Position numbers and translations under genes: made by a program | Assembly: GCF_003984625.1 (NCBI RefSeq) | Contig: NZ_RWKH01000021.1 | Span: 1 to 64,000, forward strand | Length of the DNA stretch: 64,000 nucleotides | Direction of reading: 5' to 3' | Source of the DNA: Variovorax sp. DXTD-1 | GTDB taxonomy: Bacteria > Pseudomonadota > Gammaproteobacteria > Burkholderiales > Burkholderiaceae_C | The notes under the pieces: model-generated | What the model saw: the letters and a program-made list of their open reading frames with translations, nothing else | Database searches by the model: none | Told to the model about the DNA's origin: nothing | Shown: piece by piece, positions 36,074-45,786 of the stretch | Layout: every line of letters starts with the position of its first letter | Position numbering within the stretch: position 1 is the first letter of the stretch

Positions 36074-36787
36074 CTAAAGGTATACCAAGCTGGTTTGGCG
36101 CAGACGAATCGCCATTGTGGAAGGGGAAACTTGGAAGAGATCGCACAACGCATCGAAGTGGCGGCCGCCAAATCGCCTCGCCTGCGCAACAAGCCGCTCG
36201 AAGGTAGGCAAGGGATTGGGGGAGTTCATCAACGAAGCGTAGCTGGGCCCGAGCAGTTCCCATGCAACGGTGTCCGTCAGCCTCAGGTGCTCCACGCCGA
36301 AACAGGCCAGGAAAGCGAGGCGAAGCTGCTTCCCAGGCACCAAGAAGCAACCGGCGAAGTGATTCGCCTGACGCTCTTTCGGATCGGCAGGCGCATATGG
36401 TTCGGTCAGTCCATGCATCGGCATTTCCCGGTGGTGGTGAAGCCCCGGATGCATGAGCAAGTGTCCGACTTCATGGGCCAGGGTGAAAAGCTTCGTGCGC
36501 GGCTTCTGCTCATCAGAGATCGCAATAACTCTGGCCGGGCGATTGATGAATCCACCTAGCTCAAATCCCTTTCGCGTTCCAGTGCAGCTCAGCCACCCCT
36601 CTTGGACCTCAAAGCCGAGGTACTGTGCAGCAACCCAAGGATCACAAACGTCCATCGGGGTGACGTTTTGCCCCGGCCAAAGCGTGCACTGTCTATCCCA
36701 CAACTCTAGTTGCAGCTTACGCGCCGCCTTCTCAGGGTCGATACGGGTCGTGGCCGGTGTCATTTCGGCACTGTAATACAGATCCAT
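36074..36787 (-). CDS. ImmA/IrrE family zinc metallopeptidase
   Basis: About 237 residues. The zinc-binding motif is AHEVGHLLMHP, an HExxH with a further conserved His, followed by KERQANHFAGCFLVPGKQL, typical of ImmA/IrrE proteins that cleave a partner repressor. The N-terminal part is variable. ATGs at 36787 and 36763 are both possible starts, neither with a good ribosome binding site. It converges on the XRE gene 417 bases away; such proteases often inactivate an XRE repressor, so the two may form a switch. Confidence 0.82.
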   Translation of the reverse strand: MDLYYSAEMTPATTRIDPEKAARKLQLELWDRQCTLWPGQNVTPMDVCDPWVAAQYLGFEVQEGWLSCTGTRKGFELGGFINRPARVIAISDEQKPRTKLFTLAHEVGHLLMHPGLHHHREMPMHGLTEPYAPADPKERQANHFAGCFLVPGKQLRLAFLACFGVEHLRLTDTVAWELLGPSYASLMNSPNPLPTFERLVAQARRFGGRHFDALCDLFQVSPSTMAIRLRQTSLVYL

Positions 36788-36849
36788 CGGAAACGCTATA
36801 TGCGGGGCCAAAGCAAGGGCCTGGACACTACATCTAGTGTTTCTTGGTG

Positions 36850-37237
36850 ACGGGCCGGCCTGACCAACGTGCGCGTCGTAGACGCGGAGCAGCCGGTTCA
36901 TGCAGAGGCGTCTGTCGATGCGGCGATGTGCAGGCTCGGGCTCATGTTCTGCATGAATCCGGCCGCGGCGCTGCCCGCAGCATTCAAAGTCCTGCGACCG
37001 AGCGGTCGCTTCGTCGCACTGGTGTTCGGTGACCCCGCGAACAACCCTTGCCGCTGCCTACGTCGCCTTCGTTCGAAGTTCGGGTTCACCGATCATGGAA
37101 TCCTCGCGCCGCTGGATGCAAAGGCCAAGGAGTCGGCTTGGCGAGAAATGAAGGAGGCGCTTCAGCATATTCGCGGCGATCAGGGCTGGCTGGGGCCAAA
37201 CGAACTCTTGCTCGGCTCGACGACGCGAGCGGGCTGA
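36850..37237 (+). pseudogene. Decayed SAM-dependent methyltransferase fragment
   Basis: The frame encodes a piece of a UbiE-like class I methyltransferase: VDAAMCRLGLMF, NPAAALPAAFKVLRPSGRFVA and VFGDPANNP match the region after the SAM-binding loop. The end (WREMKEALQHI, GPNELLLG) matches the C-terminus of the same family. The N-terminal SAM-binding half is absent and an internal stretch is missing, so the gene cannot be functional. Confidence 0.7.
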
Positions 37238-37509
37238 GGCCAGCGTTGGCAGCTTGCTCTTCACAGTCCCGAGTCGCGTCCAAGGTGCTGGCGGCTTTGC
37301 AGCGATAGTGCCAATTTGCCTGGGCGCATTGGGCGTCAGCAACCGGTCTCAATCAGACTTTTAATTCAACGGCCGCAGCAAATCATCGTCACATTCGATG
37401 CTCGATGCCTCGCGCTCATCCCATGTTCATGGGAGAACGCTCGTAAACCCCCACCCGACAACAGAAGCGGAGGTACACACTCCAGCGCTCATTGAAACAA
37501 GGAGGCGTC

Positions 37510-37634
37510 ATGAAGAAGATTGCAATACTCATCAGTGCGCTTTGCTTAAGCTGTGGAGTACTTGCGCACTCGGGAGGTACCGACAAGAACGGCTGCATCG
37601 CGACAACAAAAGTGGGGGCTCCCACTGCCATTAA
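37510..37634 (+). pseudogene. Small secreted YHYH-domain protein, frameshifted
   Basis: ATG 37510 follows a perfect AGGAGG. It opens a signal peptide MKKIAILISALCLSCGVLA, then HSGGTDKNGC, and the frame then departs into unrelated residues, stopping at 37644. In the neighbouring frame the DNA continues as HRDNKSGGSHCH and TAA at 37632. Restoring one base near 37597 rebuilds the family pattern HSGGxDxNGCHxxxKxGxxHCH. Either the gene is broken by a one-base deletion or there is a sequence error. The intact protein would be a 41-residue periplasmic His/Cys-rich polypeptide, possibly metal-binding. Confidence 0.7.
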
Positions 37635-37918
37635 CAAGCGCTAGGAGTTCCAAGGTATCTCACAGCACATTCGATATGTGATCTGGCTTTGCTAGCCCTG
37701 CTTCGCAGCAATTGCAGAGTCTCGCGTCGCTTGTAGTCGCACCTCATGGATCACCATAGCAGCGAAGTCATCCGAGCTGATGTTGGGATTCAAGTAAGGC
37801 TTTCCCGCTGCATTTCAGTATTGCGGAATGAGTCGCAGCCTGGCTGTACAAAATTCGACTACAAATGTGGCAAAAGAGTTTGGACGGACAACTATGCCTA
37901 AACGGCCGAGGGAGTGCT

Positions 37919-39769
37919 ATGCGGCTGCGCCGATTTGAAATCCGCAACTACAAGTGCATTGAGCACGTGATCCTTGAGTGGGAGGACCTTATCGTCCTCA
38001 TCGGGGAGAACAATGCGGGCAAGTCGTCCGTACTGTCGGCCATCGCCGTGTTTCTCAGTGGCAGTTCCATCAAGGACTCGTCGCTCTTTCGTCGACATCA
38101 AACCGGCGACGCCAATGCGATCGAACTGATAGGGCATTTCGATAGCTTGACCGACGACGAGACGGGCCAGGTCGCCGTGCGCGGTCGCATGGACGGCGAC
38201 CGGTGGGTACTTAAGAAGCGCTACTGGTTTGAGCTTGGCGAAGACGGCGAGGCTGGGGGTTGGAAGGAAGTGCTGTACTCCTTTTCCGGCCTCGAGCAGT
38301 TTGTGGGTTGGCCTGATCCAGACACAACCTGGGCAGCGTTCCCGGCTGACTATCAGCCGATCATTGATTCGTTGCCAAACAAGGGGGCGCGTCCCACCGT
38401 CGGCTCGCGGGACTCGCTTAAGGTTGCCGTGCGCGAACAGCGCCCCGACCTGGTCGTGGTCGGCGCTGCGGCCTGGGTGCCCAATCCCGGCGGCGGCGGC
38501 AATTGGAAGAGCAACGCGAACTCCATCCTGCCGCGGCCCATCCTGGTGAGGGCAGTTCAAGAGGCAAGCGACGAGACCAACGCGAAGGACGCGTCGACGT
38601 ACGGGAAGCTCATCAACCTCATCGTTGAGCGCAGTCTGGCTCAGCGCCCCGAGATGGCCGCGCTCCAAGCGGCTCTGGATGACGTCTTGGCACTTTTCCG
38701 TCCTGACCCCGCCAACCCGCGCCGGCAGGCTCAGGAGGTTCGTGACCTGCAGGACCGCATCAACCGTAGCCTGAACGAGGTCGTCGGCGGCCAGGCTCTC
38801 ATCCGCACCGAAGCGCCTGAGCTGCGCACGATGGTGCTACCGTCTACCTCCCTGGTCATCCGAGATGCTCAAGCAGGCATCGAGACCGAGGTGAGCCATC
38901 AAGGTCACGGCCTGCAGCGGACGCTTGTCATCACGCTGCTTCAGTTGCTTGCTGATGCCCAGGCTCAGGGCGTGCAAGGCGCAGTGCCTGGCTTAGAGCG
39001 CGGCACCATTCTCCTGCTCGAAGAGCCTGAGCTCTATCTGCATCCTCAGATGGAGCGTCTGATGCGCGACGTCCTACATCGCCTGGCGGCGCAGCCGGGT
39101 ACCCAGGTGGCTTGTTGTACCCATTCCCCGGTTTTCCTGGACATCGCCGCGAACTACCGCGCCATCGTGCGCATGTTCAAGACGCCCCAAGGGGACGCGT
39201 CTTGCCATCAAGTGACACAGGACTTGTTCCCCGGGCAACCGAACCAGACCGACAAGCAACGCCTGAACACGGTCGCGCGTTTCGACCCCACGGTCAACGA
39301 GCTCTTCTTCGCCCAACGTGTCGTGCTGATGGAGGAGTTCAGTGCGATTGCGGCCTTCGAGCGCGCCGCTGAACTGATGGGGCTATTCGAGCGCCATTTG
39401 CGTCTGCGGCGAGAGGTCTCGCTTGTGGACTGCAACGGCAAGTCCAACATTCCCGCGTTCTTGCGTGTGCTCAATGCGTTCAACATCCCATACCGAGTTC
39501 TGCACGACGAGGACCCAGGCAATCCCGCAGCACAGGCCACCAATCAGCAAATCCTCGGGCTTCTCCCTCAAGGAGCTGCTCAGGTCCACATGGTGGCCCC
39601 CGACCTCGAAGGGCTGCTGGGCTACCAAGCCCCCGGAAAAAACAAGCCCTATGCGGCGGTTTGCACCGTGGAAAATCTGCACTCTCAGGGACATTTGCCG
39701 GCTGCATTCCAGCAGGCCGTGTGCATGGCCTACTTTGGCCAGCTGGCCGAGCCGCAGCCGGCGGTCTGA
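37919..39769 (+). CDS. OLD-family-like ATPase with C-terminal Toprim-like region
   Basis: A 616-residue protein with an N-terminal ABC-type ATPase: Walker A GENNAGKSSVL near residues 27-37, a signature-like SHQGHGLQRT, and Walker B ILLLEEPELYLHPQ near 363-376. A C-terminal Toprim-like fold follows (VSLVDCNGKSNIPAFLRVL, RVLHDEDP). In OLD nucleases the Toprim begins with an E-G-xx-E motif; here it reads LMEEFSAIA, so the first motif is altered and nuclease activity is uncertain. The start at 37919 has GAGGGAG upstream. OLD and Gabija-type proteins act in phage defence, and this one sits next to restriction genes. Confidence 0.8.
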   Translation: MRLRRFEIRNYKCIEHVILEWEDLIVLIGENNAGKSSVLSAIAVFLSGSSIKDSSLFRRHQTGDANAIELIGHFDSLTDDETGQVAVRGRMDGDRWVLKKRYWFELGEDGEAGGWKEVLYSFSGLEQFVGWPDPDTTWAAFPADYQPIIDSLPNKGARPTVGSRDSLKVAVREQRPDLVVVGAAAWVPNPGGGGNWKSNANSILPRPILVRAVQEASDETNAKDASTYGKLINLIVERSLAQRPEMAALQAALDDVLALFRPDPANPRRQAQEVRDLQDRINRSLNEVVGGQALIRTEAPELRTMVLPSTSLVIRDAQAGIETEVSHQGHGLQRTLVITLLQLLADAQAQGVQGAVPGLERGTILLLEEPELYLHPQMERLMRDVLHRLAAQPGTQVACCTHSPVFLDIAANYRAIVRMFKTPQGDASCHQVTQDLFPGQPNQTDKQRLNTVARFDPTVNELFFAQRVVLMEEFSAIAAFERAAELMGLFERHLRLRREVSLVDCNGKSNIPAFLRVLNAFNIPYRVLHDEDPGNPAAQATNQQILGLLPQGAAQVHMVAPDLEGLLGYQAPGKNKPYAAVCTVENLHSQGHLPAAFQQAVCMAYFGQLAEPQPAV

Positions 39770-39794
39770 CCCAACGACAAGCAGTCAACCCGCA

Positions 39795-40037
39795 ATGGTG
39801 GCGAACTCAAAAGCCAACGAATCAAGCATGCTCACCGGCGAACTCCGCTCCCAAGTCGACTCAATCTGGAACGCCTTCTGGTCCGACGGCATCTCCAATC
39901 CCATGTCGTTGCGAGTCAAGCTGCCATTGCCCACCTCGGGCGTGGCGCTCGTATCGTCAACATCGGTCGCCGATGTTCGCCGCGCTGCAAATTGCGCTTG
40001 CATTACAAGCGGTCAGTCGATCTTCGGCGCCGACTGA
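39795..40037 (+). pseudogene. Relic of a type I restriction methylase gene (hsdM 5' end)
   Basis: About 36 codons from ATG 39795 read MLTGELRSQVDSIWNAFWSD, then GISNP, the near-invariant N-terminus of HsdM/N-6 DNA methylases. After that the frame continues with unrelated residues to 40037. No further hsdM, hsdS or hsdR sequence is present. This is a leftover from a replaced type I system within the 418 bases between the OLD-like gene and the convergent res gene. Confidence 0.7.
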
Positions 40038-40187
40038 CGACAATCAGTCTGAAGTGGGTATACCCGAAGCGCGGCTACGCAGCGACTGCTGTCGATCGAC
40101 AAATCGACGTCAAAAACCGGTATGTGCCAACAAACGGCCATACAGGCACGCCGCGATAGCGTGCGGCGGCCCCTTAAGCCGCATGCC

Positions 40188-42704
40188 CTACTTGGCCATT
40201 TCCTCAAACAGATCATCCAATTGCGGATTACTGGTCATTGGCAGCAAGCGCTTGATGGTCGCAGCCTGATTGATCTCCAATCTCGCGAAGTGCTCGCCAC
40301 CCGCGTTCGTATGCTTGCGGATCAGCTGAATTCGGCCGAACAACGCACCGTGCTTTTGGGCGAACCTGGCGAGGCCGACGGCCTTCTCGAAGTTGTCGCC
40401 AAGGCTCGGGTCATGAGGCTCGAGGATGTCGACATCAAAGGTCTCACTCGTCTTACGCACGATCACGAGGTCCGGGAACATTGGCCGGACGTCCCCGCCA
40501 GTCTCGTAGGGAATCTCGAGCGACCAGGGCTTGCGGTCCACGTTCCTGAGCCAACCCACCACGGCTTGATTCGCCAGCTCTTCCTTGAGCACCCCGGCCT
40601 CCCAGGTTCCAAGCTCTGCCCGGAACTGCCCGCTGCTCTCAACGAAGAGGTGGCGCTCCCAAATGGCATCGCTCGGCTTGCGCCGGAAGTCGATCGAGTC
40701 GGGAAGGTGCCATGGCACGTCGCTGGGCGTCGTGGTGGCCAGCCGGAGGTTCTCATAGGTTGCTCGGCGATGCTGCTTGAGCTTGTGTATCGACTTCTTG
40801 TGCTCGTCGTACAGCGCATCAAAGGCCACGCCAGCGAGCTTCTCCAGCTCGCTCATCTGAGCCGCGTCGCGTGCCAGCACGATTGCCTCGACCTTGACAT
40901 CGACGGCACGGCGCTCAGCATGGGCGCGCCAGTACTCCATTTGCAATCCATGGCTGAACGCTCGGCCGGCCTCCTCGAACAAGCGATCGATGTCGACGCT
41001 TGAGGCGCTAATCTGATAGTCCGCTCCGGGCTCGGACACGTTGGTCCCGTTCTGCACCGCCAGGGTCCGCAAGCCCACGTGGGTGATGGCCTTGGCCGCA
41101 GCTTCGAACTGTCCGGCGGCCTTCAGCGCGGCAACTCGATCGTCCATCCACTTCACGATCTCAGCCTTTGCATTGCCCCAAGCCTCCTCGTCGATCTCGT
41201 CTACGGTCAGGCTGCGGCAAATCGCCATGAATCGGCGCAAGGGACTCTGCGCCCGTGCTGCGTTGACCCGGTAGGTCACGAGTTCGTCCAGAACTGCGAA
41301 CAGGGCTTCGGTCCCCTCGCGGCGCTTGAGCACGACCAGTTCCCGGCTGGAGCCAGCCTCCGTCGGGGGCACCTCTTCCTGGTTGTGCAAAGCCGCGACG
41401 ACACCCTGCACCGCCTGCGTATCGAAGTAGGGCAGGAACAGATGCACATCGTTCAGCGCCGCGTCCTTCTCGATCCGCCGCGCCAAGGGGGTGCGCACCA
41501 TGCGGCCAAGCAACTGGGCGATGTAGGTGTGATCCTCGGCACGCCGGAACGACATCATGACTTCCGCGCGTGGGCAGTCCCAACCGGTAGACAGGCTGGT
41601 CTTGAAGAACACTACGCCGATGTTCTTGTCCGCGTCGATGCGCGATGCCTCCACCTTGCGCACGCGCCGACCGCCTACATCCAGATCGCCAGAGTCGTGC
41701 AGCGCGTGCGCGACCTCGCCTTCATTGAGACGGCGGCCGATCGCGCTCTCGATCACGGTCAATGCGTCGGCGAGATCGGTCTTGGTCAATTGACGGTCGG
41801 TACCGTTCTCCACCTGCACCACCAGCACTGGCCAGACGGTCGCCTCCTGTTCGTCTTCGCAGTAGGCGCCCCAGGCCACCGTCATCTGGCTCCAGCGTCG
41901 CGCCGCCTCCTCCAACAAGCCCATCTCCGCTGTCGTGGCCGATTCCGGGTGGTGGATCAGGATGCGGTCCTTCAACAGGCCCGACTTGCGCACCTCTTCG
42001 GCTGGAATGGCGACCTTGTGCACAGTGTGCGGGGCGTGTTCCAGCAGGTCCATGAAGCGCTTGGGCGTGGCAGACACACCGATCACCAAGGGCATCTTCA
42101 CTAAGCCCGACTGCGAGTGTCCCAGCAGAAAACGCTGCATCAGTGTCTGTGCGGCTTGCGCGCCGCGGCCAGAGGTCATGCCGCGGTGTGCCTCGTCAAT
42201 CACGACGTAGAAGCGGCCGGGGATTGCGCGCGCTGTGTTAGTCAGCGTCTCCCAGATCAGGTGCTGTCGCCCGTCGCCGCGATTGGTCAGCGGCTGGTTC
42301 ACCGCGAGCTTCTGTGTGTTGATGAAGTAGATGCGCCCACCTTGCAGCTGCGGTGCGTCAAAGTTAGCGTCGATGGTGATCAGCTGATTGACGCGGTAGA
42401 CCTTGTCAGACTTGCCCTCGATCTTGAGTCTGGTTTGCTCGTTGAGCTCAGGCATGTCGGACACCCAAAGGATCGCGGCATCCGGCTGCGGTTCCCAGTC
42501 CAGTGGCCATGCCAGTTCGTCGTCGGGCTGGTCGAGGATGGCCTCGAACAGCGCCGTCATGATGATCGTCTTGCCGCTACCAGTAGGTGCGGAGAAGGCG
42601 ATCACCTGTGGGTTGTCGATGGTGGCGAATTTACGCGCAGCGACGATTCTTTCACGCAGCTGGTGCAGCGCCTCCCGCTGGAAATCAAACAACGAGATCT
42701 TCAT
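40188..42704 (-). CDS. res: Type III-like restriction enzyme Res subunit (DEAD/DEAH helicase-nuclease)
   Basis: An 838-residue superfamily 2 helicase with Walker A APTGSGKT near residues 40-47, DEAH box VIDEAHRG, motif III GVSATPKR and motif VI QLLGRMVRTP. A PD-(D/E)xK-like nuclease follows near the C-terminus (MFPDLVIVRK, then DVDILEPHDP). This is the Res architecture of type III restriction systems. The gene overlaps mod by four bases and is translated after it. It would cut unmodified invading DNA after ATP-driven sliding. Confidence 0.86.
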   Translation of the reverse strand: MKISLFDFQREALHQLRERIVAARKFATIDNPQVIAFSAPTGSGKTIIMTALFEAILDQPDDELAWPLDWEPQPDAAILWVSDMPELNEQTRLKIEGKSDKVYRVNQLITIDANFDAPQLQGGRIYFINTQKLAVNQPLTNRGDGRQHLIWETLTNTARAIPGRFYVVIDEAHRGMTSGRGAQAAQTLMQRFLLGHSQSGLVKMPLVIGVSATPKRFMDLLEHAPHTVHKVAIPAEEVRKSGLLKDRILIHHPESATTAEMGLLEEAARRWSQMTVAWGAYCEDEQEATVWPVLVVQVENGTDRQLTKTDLADALTVIESAIGRRLNEGEVAHALHDSGDLDVGGRRVRKVEASRIDADKNIGVVFFKTSLSTGWDCPRAEVMMSFRRAEDHTYIAQLLGRMVRTPLARRIEKDAALNDVHLFLPYFDTQAVQGVVAALHNQEEVPPTEAGSSRELVVLKRREGTEALFAVLDELVTYRVNAARAQSPLRRFMAICRSLTVDEIDEEAWGNAKAEIVKWMDDRVAALKAAGQFEAAAKAITHVGLRTLAVQNGTNVSEPGADYQISASSVDIDRLFEEAGRAFSHGLQMEYWRAHAERRAVDVKVEAIVLARDAAQMSELEKLAGVAFDALYDEHKKSIHKLKQHRRATYENLRLATTTPSDVPWHLPDSIDFRRKPSDAIWERHLFVESSGQFRAELGTWEAGVLKEELANQAVVGWLRNVDRKPWSLEIPYETGGDVRPMFPDLVIVRKTSETFDVDILEPHDPSLGDNFEKAVGLARFAQKHGALFGRIQLIRKHTNAGGEHFARLEINQAATIKRLLPMTSNPQLDDLFEEMAK

Positions 42705-45268
42705 GCTCGCGCCCCCTTTGCATCGCCTTGGACCAATGCTCCAGTGGTTGCCCGATGCTGGTTGTGGTTGATCATGAAGTTGAGCAAGTAGTCGCGGTAC
42801 AGCTGCGCAACCTGCAGGTCGGGGTTGGTCTTCTCGGCGATCTCACGAATCTCCCTGGCCATGTTCTTGAACGACTCATCGGCGTCGGTGACGATGAAGA
42901 CGTGCGACAAGCCCTCCCTGCCGCGAATTAACTTGAGCATGCGCGACATTCGAGTTTCGTCGAGCAGCACAATGAAGTTGCTGCCATCTGGCGCAAACAA
43001 GGCCGGCTCGGGCTCTCCGCGTTTCAATTCAGGCCGACGACCCGCGGCACCGGCCTTGAGCCATAGCAACGGAAGAATCTCGCGGAACGCGCGTCGCAGC
43101 GATACCCGCTCGGATTCAAGAAAGTCGAGCTTGAAGTACGCGAGATTCGCTTCGAAGCCTTTGCTCATGGGGCGCCGCTCCTCCTCTGACACAAGAAGCG
43201 GACCCAGCAGGTCTATGACTTGCGCCTTGAGTTGGTCGAACACTCGCTTGAGTGGGGTGACAATGTAGAAATCAGTAATGTGGTCTTGGCCGTCCAGCGC
43301 CTCCAGCCAGTCGTCAGCTTTAAATGGATCAAAGAGCACGCTCGCCTTGTGCTCTTCCGACACGATGAATGGGCAGGGCTCCTTGACCAAGGTCTGTGGC
43401 AAAGCATCGATCAACGCAACAAGCTGCCTCTTCTTAGCAGCACTCTCCAGTGTTGCTGGATCGACAAAGCCAACCTGCATAAATCGGCGACCCCTTTCAC
43501 GTTCTACGTTCCGCCCAGTGTAGTAGTCGCTCGAGAGGACTGTGCCATCGTCTCGTCGCCCGAGAATGGTGTACTTGTTTCGTGGCCATGTCACCGATCG
43601 ACAGATGCCGAGCGATTCCCATGCCGCATCTCCGGGCTGCAGCGCCCTTGCGCTAAGAGCAGCGGCTTCGTCTGCTGAAACCTCATTGTTCGTCACGAGA
43701 ATGCAGCGGCGCCGGCCGCCGTCTGTAGCGTTGAGCAGATTGACTGCGTTGAGGGTCGTGCCGCTACCGGCGAAGAAGTCGAGAACAAGCCCATTCGGCT
43801 TCTGACCGACGGTTAGACGCAGCGTATCTACAACTGAGTAGAGTGATTTCGGGAAAGGGAAGGTCTTGCCCGGTAATACAGCGCCGACCAAGTTTGTGCC
43901 GTGCCATCCAGCGTGATGCGTGGGGCGATTCCAGACTGTCTTGGCGACTGTTTTTCGACCGTGCGCTACTTCTGGATTCGGGGTAACGATAACTGCGCCC
44001 TGCAAGTCGCGGCCCGAGATCAAGATCTCTCCCGTTTCGATCTTCTGGATTGCAGATTTTCCGAGATACCAGATCGTTCCTCGGCCTTCACCGGGGCGGT
44101 ACTCTGCTACTCGAACGAAACCCTTCTTTGCCAGTTGCCTGAGGTATTCAGGAGATGCGCGCCAGTTTCCTTCCGAACCATCGCTCTTTAGCGGCCAAAC
44201 CGCAGTAGCTCCAGCTGGTATCTGCCAAGCATCCCGAGGAGTTCCAAGAGGCTTTGAATCACCGGCTCCGACCATTTCTCGGGATTCAGGTCGGATGTAA
44301 ACGGGATAGAAGAGCGCTGGGCGATCTACGCGACGAGAATTTGTCCCACTACGCAGGAGTGATTCCCAGCGCACAGTGCTCGGATTATGGGAGGGCTTGT
44401 CGTTGAGTAGATCATCTGCCACCAGAGGGGGTTCGGCAGAGCCGATGAAAAGGAAGTAGGCGTATTCCTCGACTCGGGCAAGCTGCTGCTTTCTCGTCTG
44501 ACCAGGCGCATTGATTACGATGGTGACCATCTGCATTCGAGCGTCCGGAAACATCTTCTCCAGCAGCATTCCGAGGTGCAGATATTCCTTCTCGTCAATC
44601 GTCACAACGAGTACAGAGTTGTCCGGCCTGAGGAGACGCTTGGCGAGCTGAAGCCGCCTCTCCATAAATGCGAGCCACTTACTGTGCCGCCAGCCATCGT
44701 TGCCGTCAACATAGTCGTTGTTGTACTTCCAGTCGCGCGCGCCGGTGTTATACGGCGGATCGATGTAGATACAGTCCACCTGTCCCGCGTAAAGATATTC
44801 CAGCAGCTGCAGCGCGTGGTAGTTGTCGGCTTCGATCAACGTATGCCAAGGCGCGTCCGCCGGGCCGTTGGCCACGGCATCAACCGGGACCAGTGATGGA
44901 AAGATCGGGTCGCCGAACTGGCGAACGACCAAGAGTTCCTCGACGGCCCATTGAGAGGCTGCGACCGGGGCATCGCGATCGGGCGTATGCCCAGCGGCCT
45001 GTTGAGCCTCCCTCCCTGGCTTCACGCAGACGGCCATGCCATTCCTGATCTGCTGGACCTGCCAAACGTCCTTGATCGGCCCATCGCGCCGGCAAACCAG
45101 ATCGCCGCGTCGCGGCTTGGCCTTGCGTAGCGGCAGCAACTCCGGAAGATGGTCCTCGAACACGAGGCCGAATTTCTTGCCCCTCGATGCGTTGGCCCAC
45201 TCGGCCGCTAGCCGATCGCGTAGACGTGGGTCGCTGACTTGCGAAATCAAGTCGTGGATGGCTGACAA
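42701..45268 (-). CDS. mod: Type III-like DNA methyltransferase Mod subunit
   Basis: An 855-residue beta-class adenine/cytosine-N4 methyltransferase. The catalytic motif DPPYNTG is at about residues 176-182 and precedes the SAM-binding motif LDFFAGSGTT near 500-509, the order of type III Mod enzymes. It is longer than typical Mod proteins (about 650), with about 150 residues before the catalytic motif (VCRRDGPIKDVWQVQQI) and a long C-terminal region (SHVFIVTDADESFKNMAREI). It sets recognition for both modification and restriction with the overlapping res gene. Codon use is less extreme than in core genes. Confidence 0.86.
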   Translation of the reverse strand: MSAIHDLISQVSDPRLRDRLAAEWANASRGKKFGLVFEDHLPELLPLRKAKPRRGDLVCRRDGPIKDVWQVQQIRNGMAVCVKPGREAQQAAGHTPDRDAPVAASQWAVEELLVVRQFGDPIFPSLVPVDAVANGPADAPWHTLIEADNYHALQLLEYLYAGQVDCIYIDPPYNTGARDWKYNNDYVDGNDGWRHSKWLAFMERRLQLAKRLLRPDNSVLVVTIDEKEYLHLGMLLEKMFPDARMQMVTIVINAPGQTRKQQLARVEEYAYFLFIGSAEPPLVADDLLNDKPSHNPSTVRWESLLRSGTNSRRVDRPALFYPVYIRPESREMVGAGDSKPLGTPRDAWQIPAGATAVWPLKSDGSEGNWRASPEYLRQLAKKGFVRVAEYRPGEGRGTIWYLGKSAIQKIETGEILISGRDLQGAVIVTPNPEVAHGRKTVAKTVWNRPTHHAGWHGTNLVGAVLPGKTFPFPKSLYSVVDTLRLTVGQKPNGLVLDFFAGSGTTLNAVNLLNATDGGRRRCILVTNNEVSADEAAALSARALQPGDAAWESLGICRSVTWPRNKYTILGRRDDGTVLSSDYYTGRNVERERGRRFMQVGFVDPATLESAAKKRQLVALIDALPQTLVKEPCPFIVSEEHKASVLFDPFKADDWLEALDGQDHITDFYIVTPLKRVFDQLKAQVIDLLGPLLVSEEERRPMSKGFEANLAYFKLDFLESERVSLRRAFREILPLLWLKAGAAGRRPELKRGEPEPALFAPDGSNFIVLLDETRMSRMLKLIRGREGLSHVFIVTDADESFKNMAREIREIAEKTNPDLQVAQLYRDYLLNFMINHNQHRATTGALVQGDAKGARA

Positions 45269-45747
45269 GTGTGGTCCTCGTTTCTGGTTCTACCGGTCGA
45301 CCGACAAGGTCGATCCAGTTGGGTACTTTGGTGTTGTTGTGGCAACCCAGCGATTGCCGATTTCGCAGAGTTTGCCAAAACCGTGGCGCCGATCGACTAG
45401 CAGACAACTCGGATCGAGCTGCGTACGGCAAGCATAAGCGACCGGTTTCGGCGCTCGCAGCCCCTCGGCAGTCAAACCCTATCGGCCGCAATCAGGCTGA
45501 AGCCGACTTTGCGGCGGACTTGAATGAGCTTACCCAGGCAGCTTGTCAAGATCCCTTCGCCATAGTTGCGTTTCTAGAACTTCAACTCGATGCACCTCCT
45601 GGTGCTCGGCATCCACCGCGCCAGAAGATGGGAGAGGAATCGGCCCAGTCCCCCTACCCCATCGGCCTCCAACTAGCATCGGATTCGGTCAAATTTCCTC
45701 GAACCAATCGGACGATAGAACCGCATCCCCCAGACAAGAAAACAAAA
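45269..45747. other. About 480 bases upstream of mod without a convincing gene
   Basis: Open frames here on both strands lack family similarity, codon bias and ribosome binding sites. The segment must hold the mod-res promoter and the right boundary of the accessory block next to tRNA-Arg. I see no integrase fragment and no copy of the tRNA 3' end at the left side of the block. Confidence 0.5.
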
Positions 45748-45777
45748 AAGCCGGACACCCTTGAAAGTGTCCGGCTT
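45744..45777 (-). terminator. Rho-independent terminator of the tRNA-Arg gene
   Basis: An 11-bp perfect stem (AAGCCGGACAC / GTGTCCGGCTT) with an 8-base loop lies 9 bases beyond the tRNA 3' end. On the minus strand it is followed by a run of T (AAAAAA at 45744-45749 on plus). Confidence 0.88.
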
Positions 45778-45786
45778 CTTGCTATT

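Noticed and set aside
39423-39794. In-frame upstream extension of the hsdM relic frame
   Set aside because: It overlaps the well-supported OLD-like gene in another frame; similarity to HsdM starts only at 39795.
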